From Poronia punctata (Eukaryota > Ascomycota > Sordariomycetes > Xylariales > Xylariaceae), in the NCBI GenBank assembly GCA_022579005.1, contig MU401481.1, positions 62,001-126,000 on the forward strand: 64,000 bases of DNA, read 5' to 3'. Each line of letters begins with the position of its first letter. The first letter of the stretch is position 1. The notes below the pieces were generated by a model that had not been told where the DNA came from, ran no database searches, and saw only the letters and a program-made list of their open reading frames with translations. A program made the position numbers and the translations under genes. Below are positions 11,101 through 22,858 of the stretch, piece by piece.

Positions 11101-14100
11101 TAATAGGTTAGGACTGGATCTTGACAATGGAGTTTTCAGCGTTTAGTAGGTACATATCTCCATGTACAGTCCCAGTACCTAGTCCTGAGAACAGCTTCAA
11201 AAGTCGTTTGAACATTTTATGTTGTATACTCGTTTGTGTATATGGTCTGCAAAACGATGTGACCGATGTAGGTATCATTACTTGGCTATTTTGGCAGGTG
11301 TAGAGTTGGCGTTGTCAAGAGCGGCGACTACCACCGGATAAGATTTTGTGATGTATTAAATGGAGCTCAACCGCACAACGAGGAAAGTGCCGGTGCTCCC
11401 TCTGCATTTCCAAGGTCTGACGTGGCACAGGCAACGTCGAATCCTCCAGGTACGTCCTCACAGTAGTGATGATCTGTGTTTATTTGCGCACATATTTACG
11501 AGTAAGATGAGAAAATGGCCAAATAACGGCAATCCGAGTTCAGTCAAGGTTCTTGTATTGTAAAAACACACTGCTGTCAAAACCTCCTGCTCCTACCTCC
11601 TTTTGGCCATGAGATTGTCTGGTAATAAGCTTCCCCCAGTAACAATTTCCCCTACGCACCAGTCTTCTAGCCACAGCGTAGGCTTTGCTCCGCCACTAGA
11701 AACTTGAGCCCTGGCAGCCACACTACCTCGAGTTTTGCGTGTTGGCAGATTGCCATGAACTTTTTACAGTTAAATGCGAGTGCATGCACCTTGCACATCA
11801 AGATAAATGGCCTACCATGGTAACTCATGCGGGCTAGCGGGCTACTGGCTCTTACGCCATACAAACGACGAAAAGAAGTGAAGGATTTTATTGGCGGACC
11901 TCCAGACCTAAGAAGTCAAGAACCAGGGGTGTCTGATCGATTTCAGTTGAGCTGAACTAACATTACTTCTCGGCACTTTGCGAAAGCTCATGGTTGAACC
12001 AAACTTGCCGGGATCAGGATAAGTAATCTGTCTATGACGACGTTGTTGTTTTTCTCGACCAGGGCCGACAGCTGCCGGTTGGTTCAAGGATGAGGGGAAG
12101 ATTAGAGTTGGAGACCAATATTTACAGCCTCCGGAGTGCTCGTACAGCTCGCTAGTGTTTACCAGGTTCTGTCCAATTGTACAGGAACACGACAGCTTTA
12201 CCCCAAATTCCATCGTTGACCTCGAACAAACCCGCTGCTCTACAGTCCTACCTACCAATTCCAACCTACCAGTGCCTACCTGCCTGCCCACTTGATATCT
12301 GTGTTCAGCTCGTCGCATTGTAGCATTATGGGCCTGTCTAGTTCTACTCGTGGAATTTGATACAGAACAGGCAGGCAAGTAATGTTGGGAGAGAGCTGAC
12401 GGTCTAAATTGAACATGAGAATAATCACACTGATTAAAATAGGCAAGCCTCGGGTTCCGATCATGACAATACCAGTTTCGAGATAAGAACTTGAAGCAAT
12501 TACAATTTACGGGACTTTTGCAGCAAGCGAGCACTAGTTCTCCAACCTGTCGGAAATGTTGACTCCGTTTCCAGCACCACATGACCCTCGGGGAATTTTA
12601 GCAGGTGGATCGTTCAAGATATGCCTGCCGGGTGCCGGGGTCACCCAAGCCTTTGGGTATCTCGATCCACTACCTACTGCTGCTGTACGACAACGGCATT
12701 AAAACCCCGAGCTCGCCGATAACTCGACCTGAACAAAGCGCGTGCCATGCCCATCCCGACGGTAGCCCAATCAAGTTTATTATTTCATGCAGCCTTCCGC
12801 TTTCTAGGAAAGTGAAACAAGGGACTGATGGAGAGCAGCTGTGCAAAGACCCTGTTTCCTTGATCAAGGTGCCCGGTTGAAGGATTACTACCTTACTATG
12901 TAATAATCCTCGGCGTCTTGGGTTTGTTTGCTTTGCAAAATAAGATGAAATTTGACAGGCCGGCTTCAACTACTCGTAGGTTTACGTACTATTCAAGTTG
13001 AGAGGGCCCCCTAGTATTAAACGCATTACATGTTACCTTGTACAACCCTAATTAGCCCATGCTCATGACAAGCTGCAACTCAAGTGTAAAGGCACCAAGA
13101 GTCCGAGACTACCTACCTACCTTATGTAGGTACTATAGTTGTATTACAGGGTAAAATCGCTAGCGGTAATTTGCGGACTTGTCATATTACTGGCAATAAT
13201 GACATCCTGCTCAAGCTAAATTTCCAATAGCGGCACTAACACAGAATGACTTTTAGCCCTTACCTAATCGAAGCTAGAATTCCCATGTGCCGGGTACCAT
13301 CACGTCGGGAACATAACGCATAAATAGAATTAGTAATCACCGTAGCGTAGGTCTTTATTTTTATATTCCTAGGAGCTACCTATGCAGGAATAGATATGTA
13401 GCCGATAAGTTTAGCATGTGTGTACTTGCTTGTACTATGTATGTTCTGAGATAGTTATAAGTAGGTAGGTATCTATCTAGCTTTGCGTGCCTAAGGTCAG
13501 ATAGGTACTTATCTGTGCATCGGCTCCTTCGGACCTGATTTGGGCGTTGGGTGCAGGATGATTTGGTAAGCAGTAAAGGATCGCGAGTCAAACAAGTACC
13601 TACCTACGAGATGCATTTGCAAAACTGACCATCATCACTTTGTTATTGCTAAACTCCGTGCTGTATCGGATGTTTACCTAGCTACTTATTTACTTGTGAT
13701 TTACTTGGCCTAGCAGCAACTTGTTACTAGGTTAGGCAGTCTTTATGGTCCCGATGCAATATAGGTATCACCCATGCACCCCCAGACGTGTTTCACCTCT
13801 TGAATGTATTTTTTCATTTTTTTTCATTGCAAGCAAGTCGGATTTGGGAAATATACTCGTATCACGTCAGACTGACCAAAATAGACAGATAGACGTGAGT
13901 TTATTATTATTACATAATCTTAACCATAGCTCAAGCTCTTAGACTCCAACCTCGCTCCCGGTACCGTAGGTATTGGGTGACATCCGCATGAAGGCGGCCC
14001 GTTCTAGACTTCAGCCCTGCAGCTGCAGACTGACTGCTGCAGACTGACTGCTGCAGTACCTAACTACCTCCTAGGTAGTCCCCTGACCAGTGACAATGCA

Positions 14101-14238
14101 GGTATAGGTAGTCTGGACTTTTGGGTTGTTGCCATGTTAACCAGCTGGCCCTAATCCAGCTGAAACAGATGGACGTGACAAGAGACTACGTAAAACTACA
14201 CATACACGTAAATAGTGACAGCATATAACAGGACTTTC

Positions 14239-14266
14239 CTTGTTGTTGTTGTTGTTGTTGTTGTTA
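14239..14266. repeat. (TTG)n microsatellite
   Basis: About eight to nine uninterrupted TTG/TGT units lie in non-coding DNA, followed by a TTATTG variant. It is a simple trinucleotide repeat with no coding context. Confidence 0.9.
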
Positions 14267-14870
14267 TTGTTTAATCTCCTGTTCTACAATCAATCACAAT
14301 ACCTGTGCCCGAGGTAAGGGTATCTACTCGTAACCTAACGTAAAATAGGTAATCATGTACACGTATTTCTTTTTATTTACATGGGGTATCGCGGCTACTT
14401 ACGGTAAATAAAGTAGGTAAGGTAGGTATGCGGAGAATGATCATGGCAATATGCCATTACGAGTAATTACCCCGTTGAATCTTAATTCAATCCCATCCTC
14501 CCCCTCCCTGGTCGCCATGGAATTTCGCCAAGATTATGACTCCTACACTTTATTATTCCCTGTCTTGCATGCAAAACACTAACCTTAAATATCTACATGT
14601 ACCTGCAGGTAGGTATGTAGCTAGATATTCACAAGCTATCTACGTGTAGGTACTCGTACACTTAGGCAGCAATCCACCATCGCATGTTCGGGATAGCTGA
14701 AGGAAGTAGTAGGTGTGTAGTCAGACATGGGGGAATTACCTCCTATATAGTTTACCAACCTACCTATTTTCGGTGTAGTAAAAAGGGATCGTTATCATCT
14801 TTGACCTAAACTGAGGTACGGATTTGCAAGGCCAAGATCATACACGTAAGCAATCATATTATTAATCAAC

Positions 14871-14871
14871 A

Positions 14872-14897
<26 letters not shown>
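14871..14897. repeat. (CT)n microsatellite with polypyrimidine tail
   Basis: About 13 CT units run into an imperfect T/C-rich tail to about 14922. It is strand-asymmetric polypyrimidine DNA in the gene-poor region. Confidence 0.9.
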
Positions 14898-14903
<6 letters not shown>

Positions 14904-17456
14904 TCTTTTTCCTTTTCTTTTTCTACAAGTACCTATGCAAGAACGCATACGCGTATCTTTACTTTGTGTATACGGAGAGATTGCCGAATGTTTGTTAACC
15001 TAGCAACCATCCACACACACTGTTGTGTAAAGTTCTAGAAGGTTGATCTATCATATTTTACATTCTCCTATCCGCGTACAGTATATATAGGTACCTATCA
15101 CATGTTCGGGATTCACTCCGGATGTTTTATATATATAAAAAACACGTTGTGACGTAAGATAAGAAAAGAAAAAAACATACCCGGACATCATACAAGTACG
15201 CGTAAAACCAAGGAAAGGAGGACATTAGTAGCCTCACAGTCCTTCATTCCGTTAATATAAAGAGAGGAATGAGTTTTGAGGCGAAGCAAACCAGCCTTTT
15301 CCAGGAACAGGCTTAGTTCGAGTTTACGTTGTGTACGTACTCGTAAAACATGTACAGATGCAGGTACCTAGGTACAAGTACATATAATATAACTCTAACT
15401 TGATGTAGGTAGTTTAATAACTTGCATAAAGCCCGATGGAATGGTTTGGTTAGTTTTCTTAGTTTTCTATGATCCCCATCTGTCCATGATCAGCTGATGC
15501 ATCAAGGGTCTGTGCTAATCTAGGTTTAACCTAACCTACCAAGTAATTACGAGTAGGTACGTGTACTTGGCGTCAAAAGGAAAAGAAAGCGGCCGTTTCT
15601 TATCCGAATCCCGATTACGTTAACATGGTTAGATAATGTGTACGAGTACTCGTAGATACGTGTACTTGGAGATAGAAGACGCGTTATGGACGGACATACG
15701 TAGATAGGTGATGGAAAGCCGAGGAAATCGGCTTGAAAATGGGAATGGGAGAAGGATGTCTGAAGTATTTACCTACATGTACCTACCTGGATAAGCCATC
15801 ACTTTTACTGCCCGACATATAATGTCAGAAAAGCGTTCTCAACAACATTTGCGCAAACAGTAATAGATAGGTGTGTACCTTGTATGAATGGCTGTCCGCG
15901 TTGCGGTGGCTCAGCCCTACGAGCGCAGTACCTACCTAAGGTACCTACTCTGTCTATCAATACCTACACCCTACCTTACCCTAGAATGATTTGTAAGAGG
16001 GATGAATCTCTCTTCTCCAGAACACAACGACACGAGGGAGGAATCCTACGGTTAGGTGTGAAGTAAAGAAGCAGTTAGTCTACTACCTACATGTGCTTAT
16101 TGTATACTCGTACCACGCTCGTTCCTCGACCTACCAGAGGAAAGACCCAGAATAGCTATAGCTAGCCAGCGCTTACTTTTCCGTGTGTTTTTTTTTTTAG
16201 TCTTTTTGGTTAACTCTTATGTCCGAGCTGTGTTATAAGTCTCCGGTCTGGCTTGATAAAGCTGAAGCGGCTGTACGAAGGATACATACAATCCCGGTAG
16301 ACAATCCTGTCCGTGCGTCCGAGTATGGTATAGGTATATTGGTCCTCTTGGTTGGGTATTAGAATCGTGCAAACCGGATCACGTTATGCCGGACTCCCCC
16401 TCGTCAGCAATGAAGTTGTCGTCAGCCGTAGGATGTTTTGTCTCGGACCCTCTTTCTGCCGGGAAACAAATCGTGTATATGTAGCTACGTGTATATACCA
16501 CATGTAGAGATATGGGCAGGTAATAATCGGATGGCGAGGTACACGTATAACCTATAGGCCATGGCCTCTTAAGCCACAGTAAGATATATCTGCCTAGCTG
16601 AGCCCTACCTACTATGCACCAAGCACATGGCTTTTCAGCCCCCCCAATAATGCATCTTCTAGAACCCGGTTTTGAGGTAGGCTGGTGAGTTGGTCTGTCT
16701 AGCTGTGACCAAGTGATGAAGTACCTAGTAACTATTTACAGATGATGATATCAAATCGAGGATGGGGAGATGTCAGTTGACCACCTCTCTAGGTAACCCC
16801 TATCTAACCTTTGTACTTCCCATCTATACTAACACTACAATACTCAGTCAGGCTTTTACTTTTCTATTTGCGTATGTGCTTATAGGTCCCGAGGCCGTTC
16901 TATCAAGTCGTATTATGCCCCGCTGTAGACCCGGAATAAAGAGAAGAGCAAGCTGCTCAAAACCGAGGACCATGACGGACACTTGTTTATTGGATTCGTC
17001 CAACCTATAACGCTTCGATACTTTACTATGCTATACTCCCCCTTCTCTTGTTAAGACGTTGGCAGGTTATCAAGGTAGGAAGCATTGGTATTCCCAGCAC
17101 CTCGCACAACGCCTAGTCAACTTGACTGTTATAACCTAAGTAGTTGGTTGGGATTGGCCGCCGATGAAGTTCTCAATTCTGGCAAACAAGAGGGGGCATC
17201 AGTAACTACCGGAAAGAAGAGCCCTGCCTACTATTACCCATACGTTGGTTATAACAACTACCTACTCGGTTTACTTAAATCCTAGGTACAGTATTATAGC
17301 TGTCTACTTCCTATACATTAAAGACCAGCACTAAGAAAGAATGTAAAGAGTGTTGGCCTTTTATACAACTAGGTATACTTGTGTAAGCCTCGAAGGATAT
17401 CGGACTACTACAGGACCGAGGACTTGTTAAAGCAAGACAAATTCCCATTATACATC

Positions 17457-17514
17457 AAGATTATTTTCCCTGTACGTAGGTAAGAACAAGATTATTTTCC
17501 CTGTAGGTAAGAAC
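17457..17514 (+). repeat. Two-copy tandem duplication (31 and 27 bases)
   Basis: The segment AAGATTATTTTCCCTGTA...GGTAAGAAC occurs at 17457-17487 and again directly at 17488-17514. The second copy lacks the four bases CGTA. A third copy begins (AAGAT) and stops. This looks like a slippage or microhomology duplication. Confidence 0.85.
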
Positions 17515-17748
17515 AAGATCTATAGATGATGCTTCTTGATCTCTACCCTAAGCCTCCTTTATTTACCCTTACCGATCAAGTATATAACAGCCTACTTACT
17601 ATATATGTAGTTGATCAGCTTGGTCTTTGCCAACCCCTTTTCCTCACGCACAAGCACAATCTCTTGTACGTGACCAGATTGAATTTATCTATTAGATCTA
17701 CTTACTGTTCTAAACAACAATCACCTAAGTTTAAGTTCATGGTAACAA

Positions 17749-17785
17749 CCCCTATCTTTCAAGGATAGGGGGGGACCCCCCCCCT
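17749..17785 (+). repeat. Nested hairpins with G7/C9 tract
   Basis: CCCCTATC (17749-17756) is perfectly complementary to GATAGGGG (17764-17771) across a 7-base loop. The G run 17768-17774 can instead pair with the C run 17776-17784 across a single A. The two stems share the G run and so exclude each other. Function is unknown. Confidence 0.7.
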
Positions 17786-18403
17786 AGAAACACACCTAGT
17801 ATTAAACAAGTCGCCCATGTAAACTACTCGGATTTACCTGTTCGCATTGCCAACTATGTATGTACAAAGGTATATGCCACCTACCTACTTCTATTCTCAA
17901 AATGCATTTGTTGTTCATTATATTCTACAACAAGAAAAAACAGATATAAAACGCGGAGATAGATCTATCTCAACTCCCATTCATTCATAACCGCCGATCC
18001 AACCCTACATTTCTCCTAGAAGCCGTAAGATACCGCCCCGAGGTTGTAACTCAAGGTATGTATGTGGCTCTCCCCCCTTAGTTTCCTAGACTCTCCTCTC
18101 AACCCCTATTCACTTAGTTACCTAAGGTAAGGTATACAACGAGTTGAGACCAATATCGTTTCTTGCTATACCTATACCTACTGTACTTACCTACCTAAGC
18201 TCCCGTAGCACCCGACATTATGTACCTACGCGTAGGGTCAGAGATAAAACTGCATTATCTAGGTACGTAGTTTTCTCTCTTCTCGAGCAAATCTTTGTGT
18301 CTGTCTTTCTTTCTTTTCCTTAGATAATACAAGGTCCCCATTAGAAGAACTAGCATATTATTCCAGAACAGTTAGTCAGTTTTGAGAGATGCACACTAGA
18401 GAG

Positions 18404-18781
18404 AGCTGTAAAGAGGGAGAGAGCTGTAGAGAGGGAGAAAGCTGTAGAGAAAGAGAGAGCTGTAAAGAGGGAGAGAGCTGTAAAGAGAGAGAGAGCTGTA
18501 AAGAGGGAGAGAGCTGTAAAGAGGGAGAGAGCTGTAAAGAGGGAAAGAGCTGTAGAGAGGGAGAGAGCTGTAAAGAGGGAAAGAGCTATAGAGAAGGAGA
18601 GAGCTGTAGAGAAGGAAAGAGCTATAAAGAAGAAGAGAGCTATAAAAAAAGAGAAAGCTGTAGAGAAGGAGAGAGCTGTAAAGAGGAAGAGAGCTGTAAA
18701 GAGGGAGAAAGCTGTAAAGAGGGAGAGAGCTGTAAAGAGGGAGAGAGCTATAAAGAAGGAGAAAGCTGTAAAGAGGGAGAG
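18404..18781 (+). repeat. 18-base minisatellite, 21 units, encoding SCKEGE repeats
   Basis: The unit AGCTGTAAAGAGGGAGAG is repeated 21 times head to tail, with variants almost all G/A or C/T transitions. Because the unit is divisible by three, one plus-strand frame (ATG at 18389, stop at 18797-18799) stays open for 136 codons and would encode hexapeptides SC(K/R)EGE, with SY variants. There is no signal peptide, no other domain and no clear promoter. I record it as a repeat, not as a proven gene. Confidence 0.9.
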
Positions 18782-20199
18782 AGAGACATATTTACCTAAA
18801 ACCTACCTATTAGGGTTAACGAGCATGTTGTTCTATTTATCTTCATTTTTAAAGTAGTATGATGCCAAGCAACCAACCAACCTAAACAAAAGCGGTCGTC
18901 TCTCCCCTCCCCGGAAAAGACGACGCGGTTTAGAAACAAAAAAGCCCGTACGTTTTGGATATGTATATATATTATCACATACATACAAATATCCCTCCTT
19001 ATATATATAGAGATATATATATACAGATTTGTCTTCCTAGTCATATAGCCATGGGGTTTTTTTTTATACGGTAGGGGACGTACCTGTACCTAATCCTTTG
19101 TAGCCATATAATAGGGGCAATCGGCTTAGAAGGGGGTCCCTCACCGAGTCGAACGAGCGCCCTATATATAGGTATATATCTACATACATAAATAACTAAC
19201 TAACGTCGTCATCAAAGTATCTCATGTATAAGTAAGTACCTAGACTGTATAGCTTCAGGCTTTCTGTCCTTGGGATGCAGACCTGTGAAACCCGTCCCAT
19301 GCTTAGCTTAGTAACCTTAGGTATCATTCCCTATGGGCCCCCCATACACTTACCGCCTACACTTTACCTTTCCCTGTCGGTTGGGAAGAAGCCCGAATAG
19401 CTTCATGTCCCGTCCCAGATGCTGGTGATGAGGGTACACGTCTGGTCCCGGTTGAGCGTTCAAAGTCCGGTTGAGTGTTCAAATGACTGTAGTTTCCTCT
19501 CTTCACTAGGCCTGGATGAAAATCTTAGGAATCTCTTAACCTAGTTCTGATAAGTACCCAAAATGATGTAGTGTCGATACATGATGGTACTATACACCTT
19601 GTTCATCTCGCGAAGACGAGAATCAGTCATTCTACAGGGACAAAAAGCCCGGGGCCAAATCATCTTTCAAGGAATATATTATCATTAACCACTAGTCTTT
19701 TTTAGCTCGTGGTGAAGTCAGAGTGTCCGCATTGCCTCATAATGTATACAGCCTTATCCAACTTCCGCGCCTCCCCCTTACTCCCCCCCACCCCACATGC
19801 AAGCCATATGTAAAGCATCGACTCCGTAGGAACATCTCCCCCACCCTACCGATTCTGATCGTGAACCAACAATATAAAAGCTTGTTGGCACATGGCAAGG
19901 GATAATGTACTCTTGTGGTAGGCTCGGAAGACTTGGGATAGCTTTATCACCGACCGAGGCGAATCTAGGCACCCAAGCAGCCAAGGTTCCTGCCCGATGC
20001 TGCTTTTTGGCCTTCTTTTTCTTCAAACGGAGATTATTGATCCCCGACGTAGTTCAATATGGATCCCCCTATCGCCCCCAGACGACAGGAGGAGAAGAAA
20101 GAAGTAAAATGAAACCGGGAAAAAAAAAAGAGAAACAACCCTAGAATGATACAATGAATCGAAAAAAACTATAAAACTGCAACGAGTGACATAGGCCCC

Positions 20200-21387
20200 C
20201 TATTGAGCCTTGGCAGACGCTTTTTTGGCATCTGCCGCAAGACTGTTGGCAGCATTGGTCCTTGAGCGTTCGTATTTGAGCGAGGTGTCGCCCTTCCAGA
20301 TTGTGCCCAGCGACCTATCCCAGAAGGTGAAGAAGGGTTGAGAAAAGTTGGTCTTGATGCCCCAGCTTTGGTGGTGTATGTCGTGGTAAGAGGCATTGTT
20401 GCCGGTTATATGCTGAAGAGGATCCCAAGGCAGTGCGTATCCACAGTGGTCGTCGACCGTCTTTATGGTGGAGAAGGTAAAGAAGGCAATCCCTTGTTTC
20501 GCGCTCATACCCGCGATCTTGTAGGCCAAGCCAGCACCGAGCGTGTCGAGGAGGAAGCCCTCAACCGGGTGATTGTATAGAGCGCCATAGGCATAGGGCA
20601 CATAGAGGCGGTGGTGTCGAGAGTGGAATTTGGCTGCAACAACAGTTAGTCGAGTGAAACCCTGGGCGGGTGAGGGGGACGGAAATAGAAGCGGGCGAGA
20701 CCTACTATAAAGCCACTTATTCATGTGCATACCCCGATGCAAAAAGTACTGCCATGTATCCAGTGCACAGATGGCGATGGCGAATTGAATGGCAGGAATG
20801 ATCACGTAATAGATGGCGTTGGCTACCATGAGCTCCCAGGCGGCGAAAACGGGAACAAAGGTTCCGTCGGTCGTGTCCAGACGGGTGCTGAGGAACGGGT
20901 AATGGCCGCCAGCCAGCGCGCCGGCTAGGAGAGGGTGCGACAAGGCCATATTCTTGGATACCGTAGCGGCATTGATGCCTATAAGCCCCAGAATCGTAGG
21001 TAGCGCTCTCTGAGCGAGGCGCACCCTGGTAGCCCAGACAGCGACGTCGTAGTCTTCACGACCCGTCAATTGCGGAGGGTCTGTGTATCCTAGCACAATG
21101 GCCATGCCGATCTGGATGATTTGCTGGATGATGACGTCCCGGAAGACTTCGAATCGCGTCGCTCGGTTGCGCTGTGAGATTTCGGCCGGTGTGTGTAGTC
21201 GGTATTGGGGGAACATGTCGTAGATGTCGATCACATGGAACACCAAAGACACGATCCAATACGCCACGACGGGCCCAACAGCCGACAGGTAAAAATCAGA
21301 TAACCATGGTATGACGTCGGGGGCCTCGGTGAGGGAGTATGAGGGGAGGGGAGGAAGGGCGGTCGCAACCGTCGAGTTTGTAGCCAT
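20200..21387 (-). CDS. SUR2: Sphinganine C4-hydroxylase (Sur2-type)
   Basis: This is an ER-membrane di-iron enzyme of the fatty acid hydroxylase superfamily that converts dihydrosphingosine (or dihydroceramide) to phytosphingosine in ceramide synthesis. Exons are 21387-20706 and 20633-20200; the protein is 371 residues. The 72-base intron (20634-20705, GTAGGT...TGCAG) has no stop, but its removal gives NKWLYTKFHSRHHRLYVPYAYG, the expected family sequence. All three histidine boxes are present: HRGMH, HSRHH (right after the intron) and HDIHH. Conserved ALYNHPVEGFLLDTLG and TIKTVDDHCGYALPWDPLQH support Sur2 over the related Erg3/Erg25 enzymes. Several hydrophobic N-terminal segments fit membrane anchoring. 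I start at the ATG at 21387 (MATNSTVATALP); an in-frame ATG at 21489 would add 34 non-conserved residues. It is divergent from TCTP. Confidence 0.95.
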   Translation of the reverse strand: MATNSTVATALPPLPSYSLTEAPDVIPWLSDFYLSAVGPVVAYWIVSLVFHVIDIYDMFPQYRLHTPAEISQRNRATRFEVFRDVIIQQIIQIGMAIVLGYTDPPQLTGREDYDVAVWATRVRLAQRALPTILGLIGINAATVSKNMALSHPLLAGALAGGHYPFLSTRLDTTDGTFVPVFAAWELMVANAIYYVIIPAIQFAIAICALDTWQYFLHRGMHMNKWLYSRSRPLLFPSPSPAQGFTRLTVVAAKFHSRHHRLYVPYAYGALYNHPVEGFLLDTLGAGLAYKIAGMSAKQGIAFFTFSTIKTVDDHCGYALPWDPLQHITGNNASYHDIHHQSWGIKTNFSQPFFTFWDRSLGTIWKGDTSLKYERSRTNAANSLAADAKKASAKAQ

Positions 21388-22858
21388 TGCTGGATACAGC
21401 CAGGGCCGGCACCAGAACTGGCTAATTGGGACGAATAGTCGATTATGAAAGTATAGGATCCGATAAAGCAGAAACTTGAGGTAGCACAAAAAAGAAAGGA
21501 GTGACGCGAGTGGGATAAACGTGTAGTTGGGCGTTTTGTGTGAAATGAAGGTAAAAGGGAACTGTCGTTGTCCGGAGGAGATGGTTCAGCCTGAGGTTAG
21601 ACTAGAGGAAAATTAAGTGACTAATAGGGTCGTGAGGAACTGGGCAGGACTGGCAGGGTGGTCGCGTCAATTACGGCTTGTCTTTTAATGGAGTTCAAGT
21701 CCAGCCTGACGAGCTGCAGCCTGAACTGGGCTGGGGTTTCGGGTACCTCTGGGCATTCAGTTCGACCCTTTTACAGCTGGTATGCGGGTGAAAAGGGCTG
21801 TCAGGCGGCTGATACCTAGTATTCAAATAGGTAAAGGACATGCCTAGAATGAACTTTTCAACGGCGGCAAATAACACCCCTTGTCTTATATTCCGCTTTG
21901 GGAATGTGATATGCAAGTGCTGTACGACATATGTGGCGACTGATGAATAATTAAGCGCAAGATTAATAACAATGTCAGGCCACAGTAAGCCGAGTCAGCT
22001 GTTTTCATGGACGTCAAAATTGCAGTCTCTAACCTAGTAGGATAGATAGATACTTAGCTTTAGGTAGTGTCCTGACAAGCGGGCTTTTCTCTATGCAGTG
22101 AGTACTTTAGGTAAGTAGGCACTATCAGCGTATACCTAGTAGATGTGTAAGCCCTTGGTTTGGTGATAGGTCGGGGTCGGCGTCTGCCGGGCTGCACGGG
22201 CCATTTCCCCCCAATTCCAGTGTCGCTATCCCTGGCTACCTCTAGTTCCTGAGCTTCTGCCTACAAGTACGCCGACTGGCCTACAATATACGTACATCCT
22301 GCGTTTATGCATATATGATATGATGTGCAGAGGTATGTACGTGTATGTACTATACCTTATTCCACACGCCGGAGTAAAGTTGGCGAGATGGGGATTTCGA
22401 TCTTGTCTGCCCGAATAAAATTCCAAGTCCCTACACGTATTATTGATGGCTAAGGCCGGCCTATGCCGAAAGAGAAGATGGATTGAAACCGACGGGGATG
22501 CCTGACTCCCCCGTCCCGTCCTAGATGGAGCTCCAACAATTGTTGTCGGCTGGCGGGCTGGATCGGCACTCCTATTCCCGGCAGGTTGGCAGAATTAGTA
22601 CAGAGGTACCTACCCAAAGAGGTATCACTTCAAGGTTGCCCCTCCAAAGTCTCGCCCGCGCCCCGCTTTTTCGACAGCCAAAATTTTGAGTGTCCCTCTT
22701 GTTAAACTTGCCCCTCATTATTTCGCAAACCCGTTTCGTTCAATTTAGAAACCCTTCTCTCCCACTCCTACCTTTGAGATCTCCAGTGTCATTGCCACCC
22801 CCTCCAGTCCTTCTTCTTGAAATACCGGATACATCACAGCCAGAACACCGCCGCCAAA
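21388..22858. other. Divergent intergenic region SUR2/TCTP
   Basis: This 1.47 kb region lies between two divergently transcribed genes, so it should carry both promoters. The last 150 bases before the TCTP ATG are pyrimidine-rich (many CTTCTCCC/CCTTT tracts), as often seen upstream of highly expressed fungal genes. I see no additional gene. Confidence 0.55.

Larger units (their letters stand above)
8121..20199. other. About 12 kb gene-poor region
   Basis: I find no gene I can defend in this stretch. Frames are short and none resembles a known family. The 5' leader and missing first exon of the preceding minus-strand gene should lie in the first few hundred bases. Base composition is ordinary (not AT-collapsed), so this is not mutated-transposon DNA of the kind at 43.7 or 58.4 kb. 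It is very rich in TAGGTA/TACCTA, TACTCGTA/TACGAGTA and ACGTGTA words, often joined into palindromes such as TACCTAGGTA. Microsatellites, a 30-base duplication, a G/C hairpin and a minisatellite are listed separately. I saw no tRNA or 5S gene. Confidence 0.5.

Noticed and set aside
11908..12582. 224-codon minus-strand frame
   Set aside because: No recognisable domain and a composition typical of chance frames. The start is not an obvious ATG context, and the region is dense in short intergenic words.
19120..19200. Possible tRNA T-arm (GTTCGACTC) on the minus strand
   Set aside because: The flanking bases do not form a T stem, and no D or anticodon arm could be fitted.
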